Counted from the stretch's first letter, positions 45,299 to 55,259 are shown. The stretch: 64,000 bases of DNA from Companilactobacillus furfuricola (GCF_003946325.1 NZ_RHNT01000003.1:40512-104511), one strand, 5' to 3'. The notes: a model not told the origin generated them from the letters alone. Made by a program: numbers and translations.

Positions 45299-46621
45299 TT
45301 ATTTTTTTCGTCTTAAGGCGGCTACGAAAAAGCCGTCTGTGAAATAATCATCTGGAAATAATTTTAAAACGCCATCGTGAACATTCTTATCTAACGATGA
45401 CTCATGCTTAACTGGTACAACTTCGAAGTTATCGTTGTCTTGCAAAAACTTCATCACAACGTCTTCGTTTTCTTCTGCATCAAAGGTACAAGTACTGAAT
45501 ACCATTGTTCCATCGACTTTTAATAAGCCTGTTAAGCTATTTAAAATTTGTAATTGAATACGTTGCAAGTCCAGTAAATCTTCTGGTTTTCTAAAATAAC
45601 GTAATTCCGGTTTACGACGGATCAAACCTAAACCAGAGCAAGGAGCATCGACTAAGATCTTATCAAACGATCCTGGTTCAAAATTATCTTTAGCTTTTCT
45701 AGCATCCAGTGCCTTAGTTTTAATTATATTCTCATAACCTAGTCGCTGGCTATTTTCTTTGATCAATTTTGTTTTAGGTTTATGAATATCTAATGCCATG
45801 ACTGATCCATCTTTGATATAACTAGCCAAATGTGTTGTCTTGCCTCCAGGTGCTGCACAACTGTCTAGTACTTCGTCATTTGGTTGAACACCTAAAGCTG
45901 GTGCAACAGTCATCGAACTTTCATCTTGGATCGTAAATAAGCCGTCGACAAATTCTTGGGTATTGACTAAATTACCATGTTTGCAAGTTAGGCCGACCGA
46001 AGAGATCGGACTTTGTTTCATTTCAAATCCTTGTCTAGCTAGTCTTTCCTTGACGTCTTCAACTGTGGTTTTATTAGTGTTCACACGGATCGATATATCT
46101 GAAGCTTGGTTGATCGATTCCAAAACATTAATAGCTTTGTTCATCCCCTGTTGCTTGACCAACAGATCCACTAACCAAACTGGGGTACTGTATCTTAAAC
46201 TCAAAGCATAGCTAGACTTGCCCTTTGGCAATTCCTGAAAGCCATGACGTTGATAATTTCTCAATACGGCTGTTACAAAATTACCAACGCCCTTATTACC
46301 GTTAACTTTAGCAATTTCGACTGATTCATTAAAAATCGCATGTTCAGGAATTTTGTCTAAATATTGCATTTGATAAATAGCCGTCATCAATACGATCATG
46401 ACCCACTGTTCGACTTTTTTATCTTGAATGTATGGTTTTAATTGATACTCCAAAATATATTTATGCTGTAAAACGCCATAAACAATATTTGTCATCAAAC
46501 GAGAATCAGCATCTGATAGATCACTGTTCTTCAAAACATTGTTGATCTCAATATTTGAATAGGCTTTATTTCTTAAAACTTTGAGTAAAACTTCTACGGC
46601 TAGTGCACGGGAATTATTCAT
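45299..46621 (-). CDS. rsmB: 16S rRNA (cytosine967-C5)-methyltransferase
   Basis: The 440 residues combine an N-terminal NusB-like RNA-binding domain (about 1-130: RALAVEVLLKVLRNKAYSNIEIN) and a SAM domain with DSCAAPGGKTTHLA, VDAPCSGLGLIRRKPE and the second cysteine motif FSTCTFDAEENEDVV. Both active cysteines are present. It overlaps fmt by 8 bp. Confidence 0.96.
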   Translation of the reverse strand: MNNSRALAVEVLLKVLRNKAYSNIEINNVLKNSDLSDADSRLMTNIVYGVLQHKYILEYQLKPYIQDKKVEQWVMIVLMTAIYQMQYLDKIPEHAIFNESVEIAKVNGNKGVGNFVTAVLRNYQRHGFQELPKGKSSYALSLRYSTPVWLVDLLVKQQGMNKAINVLESINQASDISIRVNTNKTTVEDVKERLARQGFEMKQSPISSVGLTCKHGNLVNTQEFVDGLFTIQDESSMTVAPALGVQPNDEVLDSCAAPGGKTTHLASYIKDGSVMALDIHKPKTKLIKENSQRLGYENIIKTKALDARKAKDNFEPGSFDKILVDAPCSGLGLIRRKPELRYFRKPEDLLDLQRIQLQILNSLTGLLKVDGTMVFSTCTFDAEENEDVVMKFLQDNDNFEVVPVKHESSLDKNVHDGVLKLFPDDYFTDGFFVAALRRKK

Positions 46622-47567
46622 TAACGTCGACCACTACTTGCCCTTCTTTTATATTTTTGCCAACTCCGTTTAGATAATTAGCAATATCCATTGCTTTCTT
46701 GCCAGCAGGTTGAATAACTTTGACTGATAAGCCATTACCATCGCCGCAAGCAATGACGAGATTCTTATGATCTCTTTGAACTACTGTTCCAGCTGGACTT
46801 GGTGAGTCCAATTTGACTGGTTCGCTCTTATAAAGCTTAGTTCTTTTACCATCAAGATTGACCCAAGCGCCTGGTTTAGGACTCAATCCTCTAATGTGAT
46901 TGAAAATTTCTTCAGCAGATCGAGTAAAATCTAGATGCTCTTGTTCCTTTGAGATATTTGGTGAAAAGACTACTTTAGATTCGTCTTGGACCTCTGGCTT
47001 GATATCTTTAGAAATAATGTTAGGGATTGTTTCGAGTAATAGATCTCGACCGACGATCGCTAATTTTTCAAACAAAGTACCATTGTCATCCTCAGGTTCG
47101 ATCGGAATTTTGGCTTGACTAATAACATCCCCGGCATCCATTGCTTTGACCATGTACATGATCGAAATACCAGTTTCTTTATCACCATTCATTAACGACC
47201 ATTGGATCGGTGCCCCACCTCGGTATTTAGGAAGTAATGATCCGTGGACATTGATAGCTGCAATCTTGGCTGTATTCAAAAATGAAGTTGGTAAAAATTG
47301 ACCATATGCGGCAGTAATAATAAAGTCCGGCTTAATCTTCTTTAAGACTTCAAGTTCTTCACTTCCTGACAACTTGGCTGGTTGATAAACTTCAATATTC
47401 TCCGAACGTGCTAAGACTTTAGTTGGGCTCTCTTGTAACAATTGTTTACGACCAACTGGTTTATCAGGCTGAGTGACTACAGCAGCAACATCGTAATCAG
47501 CTGCGATCAATCCTTTCAATACAGTTGCAGAAAAATCTGGTGTCCCTAGAAAAATTACATTCGTCAT
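46614..47567 (-). CDS. fmt: Methionyl-tRNA formyltransferase
   Basis: Formylates initiator Met-tRNA. The 317 residues start VIFLGTPDFSATVLKGL and have the catalytic NVHGSLLPKYRGGAPIQW and the DAGDVISQ block; the C-terminal tRNA-binding domain begins near 205. It overlaps rsmB and follows priA by 13 bp. The deformylase gene def, often between priA and fmt, is not here. Confidence 0.97.
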   Translation of the reverse strand: MTNVIFLGTPDFSATVLKGLIAADYDVAAVVTQPDKPVGRKQLLQESPTKVLARSENIEVYQPAKLSGSEELEVLKKIKPDFIITAAYGQFLPTSFLNTAKIAAINVHGSLLPKYRGGAPIQWSLMNGDKETGISIMYMVKAMDAGDVISQAKIPIEPEDDNGTLFEKLAIVGRDLLLETIPNIISKDIKPEVQDESKVVFSPNISKEQEHLDFTRSAEEIFNHIRGLSPKPGAWVNLDGKRTKLYKSEPVKLDSPSPAGTVVQRDHKNLVIACGDGNGLSVKVIQPAGKKAMDIANYLNGVGKNIKEGQVVVDVNE

Positions 47568-47580
47568 ACATATACCTCCG

Positions 47581-49995
47581 TTAATCTATGTGTTGTGGTT
47601 CATTATCTATTGCAATGGTAAATCCATTTCTGGATTCGGCCTGTGTATCAGATAAAATCTGTAATAATTTCTGATGCAGTTGAGGCTCACGTTTATATTT
47701 TACAATAATTTGATAAAAATATTTGTTCTGTTTTCGAGAAATCATCGTCGGACTTGGGCCAAGTAAAATCGATTTGTCCGAAAGAACTGACGACAATTGT
47801 CGTTTCAACCAGTAGCTCTGTTTGAGTGCCTGGCCTTCATCTTGATGCGAAACACTGATCAAAGTCGTGAAATAATATGGTGTATATCCTGATTGGTGCC
47901 GTAAATACATTTCTTGTTTAAAAAATGTTTCATAATCTTGCTTTGCTGCATCTCTGATCGCATAATGATCCGGATTATAAGTCTGAATGATAACGTGTCC
48001 TTCCTTATCAGCTCGTCCAGCTCGACCAGAAACTTGAGTTAAGAGCTGAAAAGTCCGCTCGCTTGCCCGATAATCTGAGATACTCAAAGTCGTATCAGCA
48101 TTGATCACACCAACTAAGGTAACATCAGGAAAATCCAGACCTTTAGCAATCATTTGCGTACCTAATAAAATATCCGCTTGATGATCGCTAAATTGTTCGA
48201 TAATGGCCGCATGGGCACCTTTCTTGCGTGTTGTATCGACATCCATGCGTAAAACTCTGGCATCAGGAAACTTCTCATTGAGTTGACGTTCAATATTTTC
48301 TGTACCTGTTCCGTAGAAACCGATTTTCTTACTCTTACAATTAGGACAAGTATGGGGAACATTTTCCTCATGTCCACAGTAATGACACTTCATACGACCG
48401 AGATTCTTATGGTATGTCAAAGAAACGTCACAATTTGGACATTTCAAGACAAAGCCACATTCACGACACATCAAAAACGATGAATAGCCACGGCGATTCA
48501 ATAAGACGATCGCTTGTTCTTTATGTTTGAGCGCTCGCCATAAATTATCTAGTAATAATGGTGATAAATCACCTTTTGCAGCTGAATTTTCGGAATTGCG
48601 CATATCAACGATTTGGACGTGAGGTAACGGGTGATCATTGATCCGCTTAGTCATTTTGATCAAATGATAGACGCCTTTTTCGGCACGAGCTCGAGACTCT
48701 AAACTAGGTGTTGCACTCCCTAAGACCAACGGACAGTCGTGATACTGGCTACGCCACTTTGCTACGTCACGAGCATGATAACGGGGATTATCATCTTGCT
48801 TATAACTGGCTTCATGCTCCTCATCAATAATAATAATCCCAATATGGGTCAATGGTGCAAAAACTGCACTTCTGGCACCAACCACGACTTTAACTTCGCC
48901 ATTTTCGATCCGAGTCCATTCGTCATATCTTTCACCATTAGAAAGGCCACTGTGTAAGACCGCAACTTCATTTCCGAAACGTCCGATCACACGATTGACC
49001 ATTTGTGGCGTCAATGATATTTCTGGGACCAGCATTAGGGCTGTTTTATTTTGCTCAACTGCTTTTTGGATAGCTTGCAAGTAAACTTCAGTTTTACCAC
49101 TGCCAGTGACACCTTCAATCAGAAATGTCTCAGATTGCTTAGCATCAATAGCACTATTGATTGTCGAAACGGCTGCTGATTGTTCCTCTGTCAATGAAGG
49201 AATGTTTTGAATATCTGGTTTGATACCCACAGGCTTGCGGCGTTTAGTTATTTCAACAAATTTGATAATTTGATGTTTCTGTGCCGTCTTTAGTGTTGGT
49301 CGGGTGATATTAAATTTCTTCTCGATCTCACTAGTCTCGATCGGAAGATCCTGATAATGCTCGACTAAAAAATCATACAAGCGGATCTGAGCTTTGGCAT
49401 TCGCGCGTAGTTCGTTTTTTCTATTAACAATATCTTCTGCAGACAGATCAGTCGTTATAGCTTGTCGAGTTAAGGAGTTAGCCTTATTTTCTACAACATA
49501 TTCGATCTCGATCTTATTCTCACGTTTCAAATGTGCAATTTGCTTGATCCGTTCTTCAGTAGTGTCGTTCGTCATTTCAACCAATAAATGACCGTTCAAA
49601 ATGGTCTGCACTTCAGGATCATCTTCATATCCCTTGGCAGCTTGAATAAATTGCTTATATTTAGCCCGCATCACGCTAGGCAACATTGTTTGCAAGCAAG
49701 AAATCTGAAAGGCATATGTCTGGTCAGCTAGCCAATAGGACAAATCGATCATCTCGGTCGACAAAACTGGTCTAACATCGATCACACGAATAATCGGTTT
49801 CAATTTTCCAGTAAAATCACTCGAGGACTTAACATTCAAAACGAAACCTTGGATCTTTCGCTTGCCTCGACCGAATCCAACTTCGACCCGCACACCTGGT
49901 ATAACTACATCTGTTAATGCATCTGGGATCAAGTATTCAAATGGCCGATTAGTTTGCATAGTGGGAACATCAACAATAACTTCTGCAACAGACAT
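47581..49995 (-). CDS. priA: Primosomal replication restart helicase PriA
   Basis: Reloads the replisome at collapsed forks. The 804 residues have an N-terminal DNA-binding region (1-110), a helicase core with Walker A GVTGSGKTEVYLQ and IIDEEHEASYKQDDNPRYH, and the paired zinc motifs CRECGFVLKCPNC and CHYCGHEENVPHTCPNC, followed by QVSGRAGRADKEG. The upstream gene coaBC seen in B. subtilis is absent, so priA follows rpoZ after a terminator and a 240-bp gap. Confidence 0.97.
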   Translation of the reverse strand: MSVAEVIVDVPTMQTNRPFEYLIPDALTDVVIPGVRVEVGFGRGKRKIQGFVLNVKSSSDFTGKLKPIIRVIDVRPVLSTEMIDLSYWLADQTYAFQISCLQTMLPSVMRAKYKQFIQAAKGYEDDPEVQTILNGHLLVEMTNDTTEERIKQIAHLKRENKIEIEYVVENKANSLTRQAITTDLSAEDIVNRKNELRANAKAQIRLYDFLVEHYQDLPIETSEIEKKFNITRPTLKTAQKHQIIKFVEITKRRKPVGIKPDIQNIPSLTEEQSAAVSTINSAIDAKQSETFLIEGVTGSGKTEVYLQAIQKAVEQNKTALMLVPEISLTPQMVNRVIGRFGNEVAVLHSGLSNGERYDEWTRIENGEVKVVVGARSAVFAPLTHIGIIIIDEEHEASYKQDDNPRYHARDVAKWRSQYHDCPLVLGSATPSLESRARAEKGVYHLIKMTKRINDHPLPHVQIVDMRNSENSAAKGDLSPLLLDNLWRALKHKEQAIVLLNRRGYSSFLMCRECGFVLKCPNCDVSLTYHKNLGRMKCHYCGHEENVPHTCPNCKSKKIGFYGTGTENIERQLNEKFPDARVLRMDVDTTRKKGAHAAIIEQFSDHQADILLGTQMIAKGLDFPDVTLVGVINADTTLSISDYRASERTFQLLTQVSGRAGRADKEGHVIIQTYNPDHYAIRDAAKQDYETFFKQEMYLRHQSGYTPYYFTTLISVSHQDEGQALKQSYWLKRQLSSVLSDKSILLGPSPTMISRKQNKYFYQIIVKYKREPQLHQKLLQILSDTQAESRNGFTIAIDNEPQHID

Positions 49996-50186
49996 AAAAA
50001 AATCCTTTCATAAAAAATTCGGTATTTTAACCACACTCATTGTCATTTCAGCAAGAATGCCACATTTCAACACTGAGTTTCATAAACTAATTATAATAAA
50101 TATTTACCGATTCGTGGCAGATTCGAGCTTTATTTGTAACACAATGGCACCTGCTTACAACATCGTTACTTTACTCCTAAATAAAC

Positions 50187-50230
50187 AAAAAATTCCTCCA
50201 CAATTATCTGCTAGACAATCTGTGAAGGAA
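50187..50230 (-). terminator. Terminator of gmk-rpoZ
   Basis: On the minus strand TTCCTTCACA and TGTGGAGGAA (one G-T pair) close a stem extended by ATTGTC/GATAAT, followed by a T-run. The remaining 190 bp to priA are AT-rich; a TATAAT on the minus strand near 50090 may be the -10 of a priA promoter, with no good -35. Confidence 0.8.
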
Positions 50231-50238
50231 CAAAAAAA

Positions 50239-50493
50239 TTATTTCTCGTCTTTTTTCTCTTCTTCGACCTTTTCGGCTTCTTTTTCAAGAAGGATTGAAT
50301 CTGGGTCAATTTCGATTTTACCATCAGCAATTTCTTCGAATGCTTTACCAATAGTTCTTGGCGACTCGTAGTGGTTAAACAATTCGATGTCTCCTGCTTC
50401 AAGTTCGTGTGCTCTCTTAGCAGCTAAAACAGCTAGCGAGTAACGTGAATCAACTCTGTCTAATAGTTTATCAATTGATGGATAACTTATCAT
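50239..50493 (-). CDS. rpoZ: RNA polymerase omega subunit
   Basis: Assembly subunit of RNA polymerase. [29 protein letters not shown] is the family signature; the acidic and lysine-rich tail ([14 protein letters not shown]) is typical of lactobacilli. The 84 residues begin one base after the gmk stop. Confidence 0.96.
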   Translation of the reverse strand: MISYPSIDKLLDRVDSRYSLAVLAAKRAHELEAGDIELFNHYESPRTIGKAFEEIADGKIEIDPDSILLEKEAEKVEEEKKDEK

Positions 50494-50494
50494 A

Positions 50495-51109
50495 TTAGTC
50501 TTCTCCTATAATCTTTCTATATTTATCTATAACTCGAGGCACACTTAAGTGTTCACTTCTTATTATACCTTCAATATTTCTGACTGCGTTAGGTATTTTA
50601 TCATTAACTACGGCATAATCATAGTTTGACATCATCGCAATTTCTTTCTTGGCCTGTTCCATTCGCTTATCGATCGTCTTTTGGTCATCAGTTCCACGAT
50701 GAGTGATCCGTTGTCTCAAACTTGGAAGGTCTGGTGGTGTCAAAAAGATGAACACACCATTGGGCATCTTTTCACGTACTTGCATTGCACCGTTAACTTC
50801 GATTTCTAACAAAACGTCGATCCCAGCATCCAATTTCTGGTTAACGTATTTCAACGGCGTACCATAGTAATGATCAACGTACTTGGCATATTCTAACATA
50901 CCACCGTTTTTAATTTCCTTCTCAAACTCTTCGTTAGTCCGGAAATAATAATCCACTCCGTCCTTTTCACCAGGTCGCATATTTCTGGTAGTCATGGAGA
51001 CTGAGTAATCAAATTTGATCGATGATTCTTCTAACATAGCTTTACGAACTGTTCCCTTACCTACACCTGATGGGCCAGACAACACTATTAACATTCCTTT
51101 AGATGACAT
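50495..51109 (-). CDS. gmk: Guanylate kinase
   Basis: Converts GMP to GDP, the step after the purine pathway encoded in this window. The 204 residues show [16 protein letters not shown] (P-loop), [21 protein letters not shown] and [24 protein letters not shown] on the minus strand near 51133-51138 is a likely -10 of its promoter; the gene is divergent from the SOS-controlled small gene at 51288. Confidence 0.97.
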   Translation of the reverse strand: MSSKGMLIVLSGPSGVGKGTVRKAMLEESSIKFDYSVSMTTRNMRPGEKDGVDYYFRTNEEFEKEIKNGGMLEYAKYVDHYYGTPLKYVNQKLDAGIDVLLEIEVNGAMQVREKMPNGVFIFLTPPDLPSLRQRITHRGTDDQKTIDKRMEQAKKEIAMMSNYDYAVVNDKIPNAVRNIEGIIRSEHLSVPRVIDKYRKIIGED

Positions 51110-51225
51110 TAACTTTCCCTACTATCTAATTATATATATTGTTTCTATCTTGCAATAGAATCACATTCATTTCAAGGGTTTACCGGCATAACGAAAAAAA
51201 ATAGTTAAGAAAATATAAAGAAAGC

Positions 51226-51254
51226 TTGTTGATGCGAACATTTGTTCGTATAAT
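51226..51254 (+). promoter_or_regulatory. Promoter of the SOS-type small gene
   Basis: TTGTTG (51226-51231) and a perfect TATAAT (51249-51254) are 17 bases apart. A LexA box fills the spacer exactly, and a second box lies just downstream of the predicted start. Confidence 0.8.
51235..51248. promoter_or_regulatory. LexA box 1 (between -35 and -10)
   Basis: CGAACATTTGTTCG has both CGAAC and GTTCG arms intact with a 4-base centre. Position between the promoter hexamers predicts tight repression. Confidence 0.88.
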
Positions 51255-51261
51255 AAAAATA

Positions 51262-51275
51262 CAAACAAATGTTCG
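51262..51275. promoter_or_regulatory. LexA box 2 (downstream)
   Basis: CAAACAAATGTTCG has a perfect GTTCG arm and one mismatch in the other arm. It lies 13 bases after box 1, near the transcription start. Confidence 0.75.
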
Positions 51276-51287
51276 GGGGAATAAATA

Positions 51288-51620
51288 ATGCAACTTCAAT
51301 CTCGTTTTTACAACCATCAATTTACTAAAGATATAATCCAAACTACCACTGACTTCATTGATCGAACTTTCGACGTTAATTTTGGCGTTACTCCTTCAAA
51401 ATTACCCCAAATGCCCGCTGATCAACTCGACCTATTCGCCAAACAAAGCCTACAAAACAAATATTTAATTGTAGTAACTATGTTAAACGAAGAGCAGTTT
51501 CAAGGCAAGCTAATCAAGGCTGTCAACAGAAATAAATATATCATGCAGATAAATTCAGGATTTTATAAGATCTTCAATTTAAACGATGTTAAATCTATCA
51601 ACCAAGCAAATTCAATCTAA
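51288..51620 (+). CDS. Small SOS-regulated protein, possibly YolD-like
   Basis: A 110-residue protein with no hydrophobic segment. The C-terminal half (VVTMLNEEQFQGKLIKAV through FYKIFNLNDVKSI) resembles the beta-rich end of YolD-like proteins, which often accompany Y-family polymerases in Firmicutes; I hold this only at moderate confidence. Two LexA boxes at the promoter make SOS control very likely. It stands alone on the plus strand between gmk and recN and overlaps the 3' end of recN by 9 bp tail-to-tail. No polymerase gene is next to it. The ribosome site is GGGGGA. Confidence 0.75.
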   Translation: MQLQSRFYNHQFTKDIIQTTTDFIDRTFDVNFGVTPSKLPQMPADQLDLFAKQSLQNKYLIVVTMLNEEQFQGKLIKAVNRNKYIMQINSGFYKIFNLNDVKSINQANSI

Positions 51621-53309
51621 TTTCTCTTGCTCCCCTTGTGCTAGCTCCAGTAATTCTTTGGCATGTTCTCGAGTGAGATCAGTAATTTTAGTACCCGCAA
51701 GCATTAATGAAATAGCTTCAATTCTTTCTTGACTGTTTAATAATGAAACTTCTGTCTCAGTTTTATTATTAGCGGTCTTTTTTTGTATTTGTAATTGTTG
51801 ATCACTCATCGCTGCCACTTGTGGCAAATGAGTAATACACAATACTTGTAATGATTGGGCGACCCGATAGATCTTATCACCGATCGACTGAGCCACTCTC
51901 CCACTTACACCAGTATCGATCTCGTCAAAGACGATCGTTTCAACATTCATCTTTTCTGCGATGATCGATTCAAAGGCTAAAATAACTCGCGATAGTTCAC
52001 CACCCGAAGCTACTTTAACTAATGGTTTGTAATCTTCACCAACATTAGTCTTTAATGTAAAACGTATCTGATCGATACCTTTCTCATTCATGTTGTCAGC
52101 CGATAAGATACTAAAATCAACATCAAAGCGAGCGTTTTTCATGTATAAATCTTTTAATTCTTGGTTGATAGACTTTGTCAGTGATTTAGCTGTTTGGTGT
52201 CGACTCTTTGAGATATCTTGGCCTAATTTTAAAAGCCCGCTTTGCTGTTTGGCGATTTCTTGAGTCAATTTTTCCTCAGAGTTATCATCCATATCGATTT
52301 TAGACAATTCATCATGTGCATCTTTGCCAAATTGGATCACTTCATCTAAAGTCGGTCCGTATTTTTTCTTCAGACCATCCAAAACGATCAGACGCTTTTG
52401 GATATTATCTAAACGATATTCATCAAAATCTAATCCGTCGATCTCATCGGAGATCGTTGCCATATCGTCTTGAACTTGATAGTATGCCCCATCGATCGAT
52501 TCATACAATTCTTGATAAGCGGGGTCATATTCTTTAATGCTGTCTAGCTTCTGTCGCACCTCTCCTAAAGAGTCGACCACGCCACTGCCACCTGCAGAAA
52601 GCAATTCATAGCTTCCTTGAAGCGATGAACTGATCTTTTCAAAGTTCTCCAGATGATTCTTTTCTTCCTCTAGTTCATCATCCTCACCAGGCTTTACTTG
52701 TGCGGTATCGATCTCGTCGATCTGAAATTTGAGCATATCAATTCGTTGAGCAATATTTTGTGAATCCTTCTGGATAGCACGCAAACGACTCTTCTTGGCT
52801 TGAAAATCCTGAAATTCTGCCTGGTATTTAGTGATTTTTTGGGCAAAATCATCCTCAGCATAGCGATCAAGAATATCGATATGATTATCTTCATCTAGTA
52901 ATTCTTGAGACTGATTCTGGCCATGGATCTCCACCAAATATTTCCCGACTTCTCGTAAAACATTGGTTTTGACCAACTCGTTATTTAAACGGCAAACGTT
53001 TCTTCCTTTACGATTGATCTCACGCTTAATTATCAGCATGTTGTCTTCGTGCTTGATCCCGTACCCATCCAAGATACCAAAAACAGGGCTATTTTTGGAA
53101 ACCTCAAATAATCCCTGCACGGTTAAACTATTTTGGCCCGTTCGAACGAAATCGACCGAAGAGCGACTGCCGACTAATAATCCAAGTGCATCAATAATAA
53201 TCGACTTACCGGCACCAGTTTCACCAGTTAAAGCCGTCATCCCATTTTTAAAATCTAATTGCAATTGACTGATAATAGCAAAATTATTAATGATCAATTT
53301 TTTTAACAT
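51612..53309 (-). CDS. recN: DNA repair protein RecN
   Basis: SMC-like ATPase that holds broken DNA ends. The 565 residues have Walker A ALTGETGAGKSIIIDAL near 27-43, a coiled-coil middle (about 160-370), the signature VASGGELSRVILAFE and Walker B VFDEIDTGVSGRVAQ. It follows tlyA by 11 bp. argR, which lies between these in B. subtilis, is missing. No LexA box was seen directly upstream. Confidence 0.97.
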   Translation of the reverse strand: MLKKLIINNFAIISQLQLDFKNGMTALTGETGAGKSIIIDALGLLVGSRSSVDFVRTGQNSLTVQGLFEVSKNSPVFGILDGYGIKHEDNMLIIKREINRKGRNVCRLNNELVKTNVLREVGKYLVEIHGQNQSQELLDEDNHIDILDRYAEDDFAQKITKYQAEFQDFQAKKSRLRAIQKDSQNIAQRIDMLKFQIDEIDTAQVKPGEDDELEEEKNHLENFEKISSSLQGSYELLSAGGSGVVDSLGEVRQKLDSIKEYDPAYQELYESIDGAYYQVQDDMATISDEIDGLDFDEYRLDNIQKRLIVLDGLKKKYGPTLDEVIQFGKDAHDELSKIDMDDNSEEKLTQEIAKQQSGLLKLGQDISKSRHQTAKSLTKSINQELKDLYMKNARFDVDFSILSADNMNEKGIDQIRFTLKTNVGEDYKPLVKVASGGELSRVILAFESIIAEKMNVETIVFDEIDTGVSGRVAQSIGDKIYRVAQSLQVLCITHLPQVAAMSDQQLQIQKKTANNKTETEVSLLNSQERIEAISLMLAGTKITDLTREHAKELLELAQGEQEKLD

Positions 53310-53320
53310 TTTGTCACCAG

Positions 53321-54148
53321 CTATTTATTTAAATTTGCATAGGCCGCATTCATCGTCTCTTCGATCGAAACTGAATCGAGGATCTGTCCTGGTGTATCTG
53401 GATCAGTTGGTTTTTGGATGTGCATCAAAAATTCAATGTTGCCTTCGCCACCCTTAATTGGCGAAAAATCTAATCCTGTGACTAAAAATCCCGTCGACTT
53501 AGCAAAATTCAAAATTTTCTCCAAGACCATCTGATGAACCTTGTGATCACGCACGATTCCATGTTTACCGACATTTTCAGGACCAGCTTCAAATTGAGGC
53601 TTGATCAAGCAAACGGCGTCTGATCCTGGCAAAATAATGTTGAACATTGGGGGCAAGATCAATTCTAGCGAAATGAAGGAAACATCAGTCATGGCGAATT
53701 GTGGCAAACCATCGTGGAAATCCTCTGGTTTGCTATAACGAAAATTGACCCGTTCCATCACCACGACTCGTTCATCGCTTCTTAGTTTCCAAGCTAATTG
53801 ATTATAGCCAACATCCAACGCGTAGACTAACTTAGCACCGTTTTGCAAGGCAACATCAGTGAATCCACCAGTTGATGAACCAATATCTAAACAAATTCGA
53901 TCTGTTAGATCGATTCCAAATGACTGGACAGCTTTTTCTAACTTATATCCTCCACGGCTAACATATTTACTGTGAGCCCCTTCGACTACGTGGAAGATCT
54001 TGTCTGGATCGACCTTTTCACCTGGCTTATCATAACGAAGATTATCCTCATCATAAACTTCTCCAGCCATCACTGATCGCTTAGCTTGTTCTCTTGAATC
54101 AAATAAATTTTGCTCGACTAACATTACGTCTACACGTTTCTTTGCCAT
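53321..54148 (-). CDS. tlyA: TlyA family rRNA methyltransferase / hemolysin-like (YqxC)
   Basis: The 275 residues begin with an S4 RNA-binding domain (KRVDVMLVEQNLFDSREQAKRSVMAG) and continue with an FtsJ-type methyltransferase domain: CLDIGSSTGGFTDVALQNGA (SAM site), DVSFISLELILPP and LIKPQFEAGPENVGKHGIV. TlyA proteins 2'-O-methylate 16S and 23S rRNA; the hemolysin label is historical. It lies between ispA and recN. Confidence 0.94.
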   Translation of the reverse strand: MAKKRVDVMLVEQNLFDSREQAKRSVMAGEVYDEDNLRYDKPGEKVDPDKIFHVVEGAHSKYVSRGGYKLEKAVQSFGIDLTDRICLDIGSSTGGFTDVALQNGAKLVYALDVGYNQLAWKLRSDERVVVMERVNFRYSKPEDFHDGLPQFAMTDVSFISLELILPPMFNIILPGSDAVCLIKPQFEAGPENVGKHGIVRDHKVHQMVLEKILNFAKSTGFLVTGLDFSPIKGGEGNIEFLMHIQKPTDPDTPGQILDSVSIEETMNAAYANLNK

Positions 54149-54156
54149 ATTTTCTC

Positions 54157-55005
54157 CTATTTCTTGAAATAATCTAAGAAACTCACTAGTAAGTTCTTAT
54201 CAAATTTCTCTTCCTTCAATACGGCATTTAAAGCGTCCTTAACTAAATTACGCAGTTTTTCTTCAGTCGCTTCTTTACCGATTAAATTAGGAAAGGTATT
54301 TTTATCGATATCTTCACCATCGTCTGCATCATCAAGATCGTCCTTAACTTGAAAAGCTAGTCCGATCTTTTCAGCATATAAAACTAATTCTTTAGAAGTT
54401 TTGTGATCGGCACAAAATGCACCGATCGTAACTGCCGCAATGATCAAATCAGCAGTTTTTTGGTGATGCAGCTGGGTCAGTTCATCAATGTTCAATTGCT
54501 TATCTTCCTTGGTTATGTCTGTCATTTGACCGGCTACCATCCCCATCGGACCAGCATTGTGAGCCAAGATCCGGACTGCTGCCATTCGTTTACTAGCGTC
54601 CAATTCCGATTTAGCGATCCAATAAAATGCCTGTGTCAACAAAGCATCACCCGCCAACACGGCTGGACCAGTTCCGAATTGTTTGTGGCTCGTCAGTTGG
54701 CCACGTCGATAATCATCGTTATCCATTTCTGGCAGATCATCGTGGATCAAAGAATAAGTATGGATCAATTCGATCGCTCCAGCGATATCAAAATATTTGT
54801 GCAAATCTTCATATTTAACGCCAGCTGAATAAACCGTTGCTAGCATCAAAACTGGACGGACTCTCTTACCACCTGAATTAAGCGAATATAGCATCGACTT
54901 TAATAAGAGCGGTTGCTTGATCTCAGAAGTGAGTTTATCTGTCAGAAACCGGTCAAATTCAGGTAGTATCTTCTCATGAAATTTTGTAAAACTTTTAATA
55001 TCCAC
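54157..55005 (-). CDS. ispA: Farnesyl diphosphate synthase
   Basis: Makes farnesyl diphosphate, substrate of UppS. The 282 residues carry both aspartate-rich motifs, HDDLPEMDNDDYRRG and VKDDLDDADDG, and GGKRVRPVL near 45-53. The DDxxxxD spacing of the first motif is the bacterial FPP synthase type. It overlaps xseB by one base. Dxs is absent downstream, in keeping with the mevalonate pathway of lactobacilli (inference). Confidence 0.95.
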   Translation of the reverse strand: MDIKSFTKFHEKILPEFDRFLTDKLTSEIKQPLLLKSMLYSLNSGGKRVRPVLMLATVYSAGVKYEDLHKYFDIAGAIELIHTYSLIHDDLPEMDNDDYRRGQLTSHKQFGTGPAVLAGDALLTQAFYWIAKSELDASKRMAAVRILAHNAGPMGMVAGQMTDITKEDKQLNIDELTQLHHQKTADLIIAAVTIGAFCADHKTSKELVLYAEKIGLAFQVKDDLDDADDGEDIDKNTFPNLIGKEATEEKLRNLVKDALNAVLKEEKFDKNLLVSFLDYFKK

Positions 55006-55259
55006 TATTCTTCAGAGTCCTTCTCATCATTTTCTGGCTTATTCGTTTCAGTACCATCTTTTGACATAATCTTAGTCACAGTATTCTCTGCTTCTGTCAG
55101 AGTCTTTTCGAGTTTTTTACTCAAAGTTACGCCTGACTTGAATTTTTCCATAGCTTCTTCAAGTGGGACGTTGCCCGCTTCAAGGTCTGTTACGATCTTT
55201 TCAAGATCTGCCAAATTATCTTCAAAGTTCTTTTTCTTCTCAGCCATTGTTATCCTCAC
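55005..55259 (-). CDS. xseB: Exonuclease VII small subunit
   Basis: An 84-residue helical protein with the family pattern FEDNLADLEKIVTDLEAGNVPLEEAMEKFKSGV. It assembles in several copies with XseA. It overlaps xseA by 20 bp at the start and ispA by one base at the end. The tail is acidic and variable. Confidence 0.95.
   Translation of the reverse strand: MRITMAEKKKNFEDNLADLEKIVTDLEAGNVPLEEAMEKFKSGVTLSKKLEKTLTEAENTVTKIMSKDGTETNKPENDEKDSEE

Noticed and set aside
49862..50371. Plus-strand reading frame of 169 codons across priA start, the gap and rpoZ
   Set aside because: Antisense to two certain genes, with no ribosome site and no recognisable protein sequence.
51110..51225. A clear sigma-A promoter for gmk
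   Set aside because: A -10 (TATAAT) is visible on the minus strand, but the best -35 (TTGCAA) is only 15 bases away, so it was not listed as a feature.
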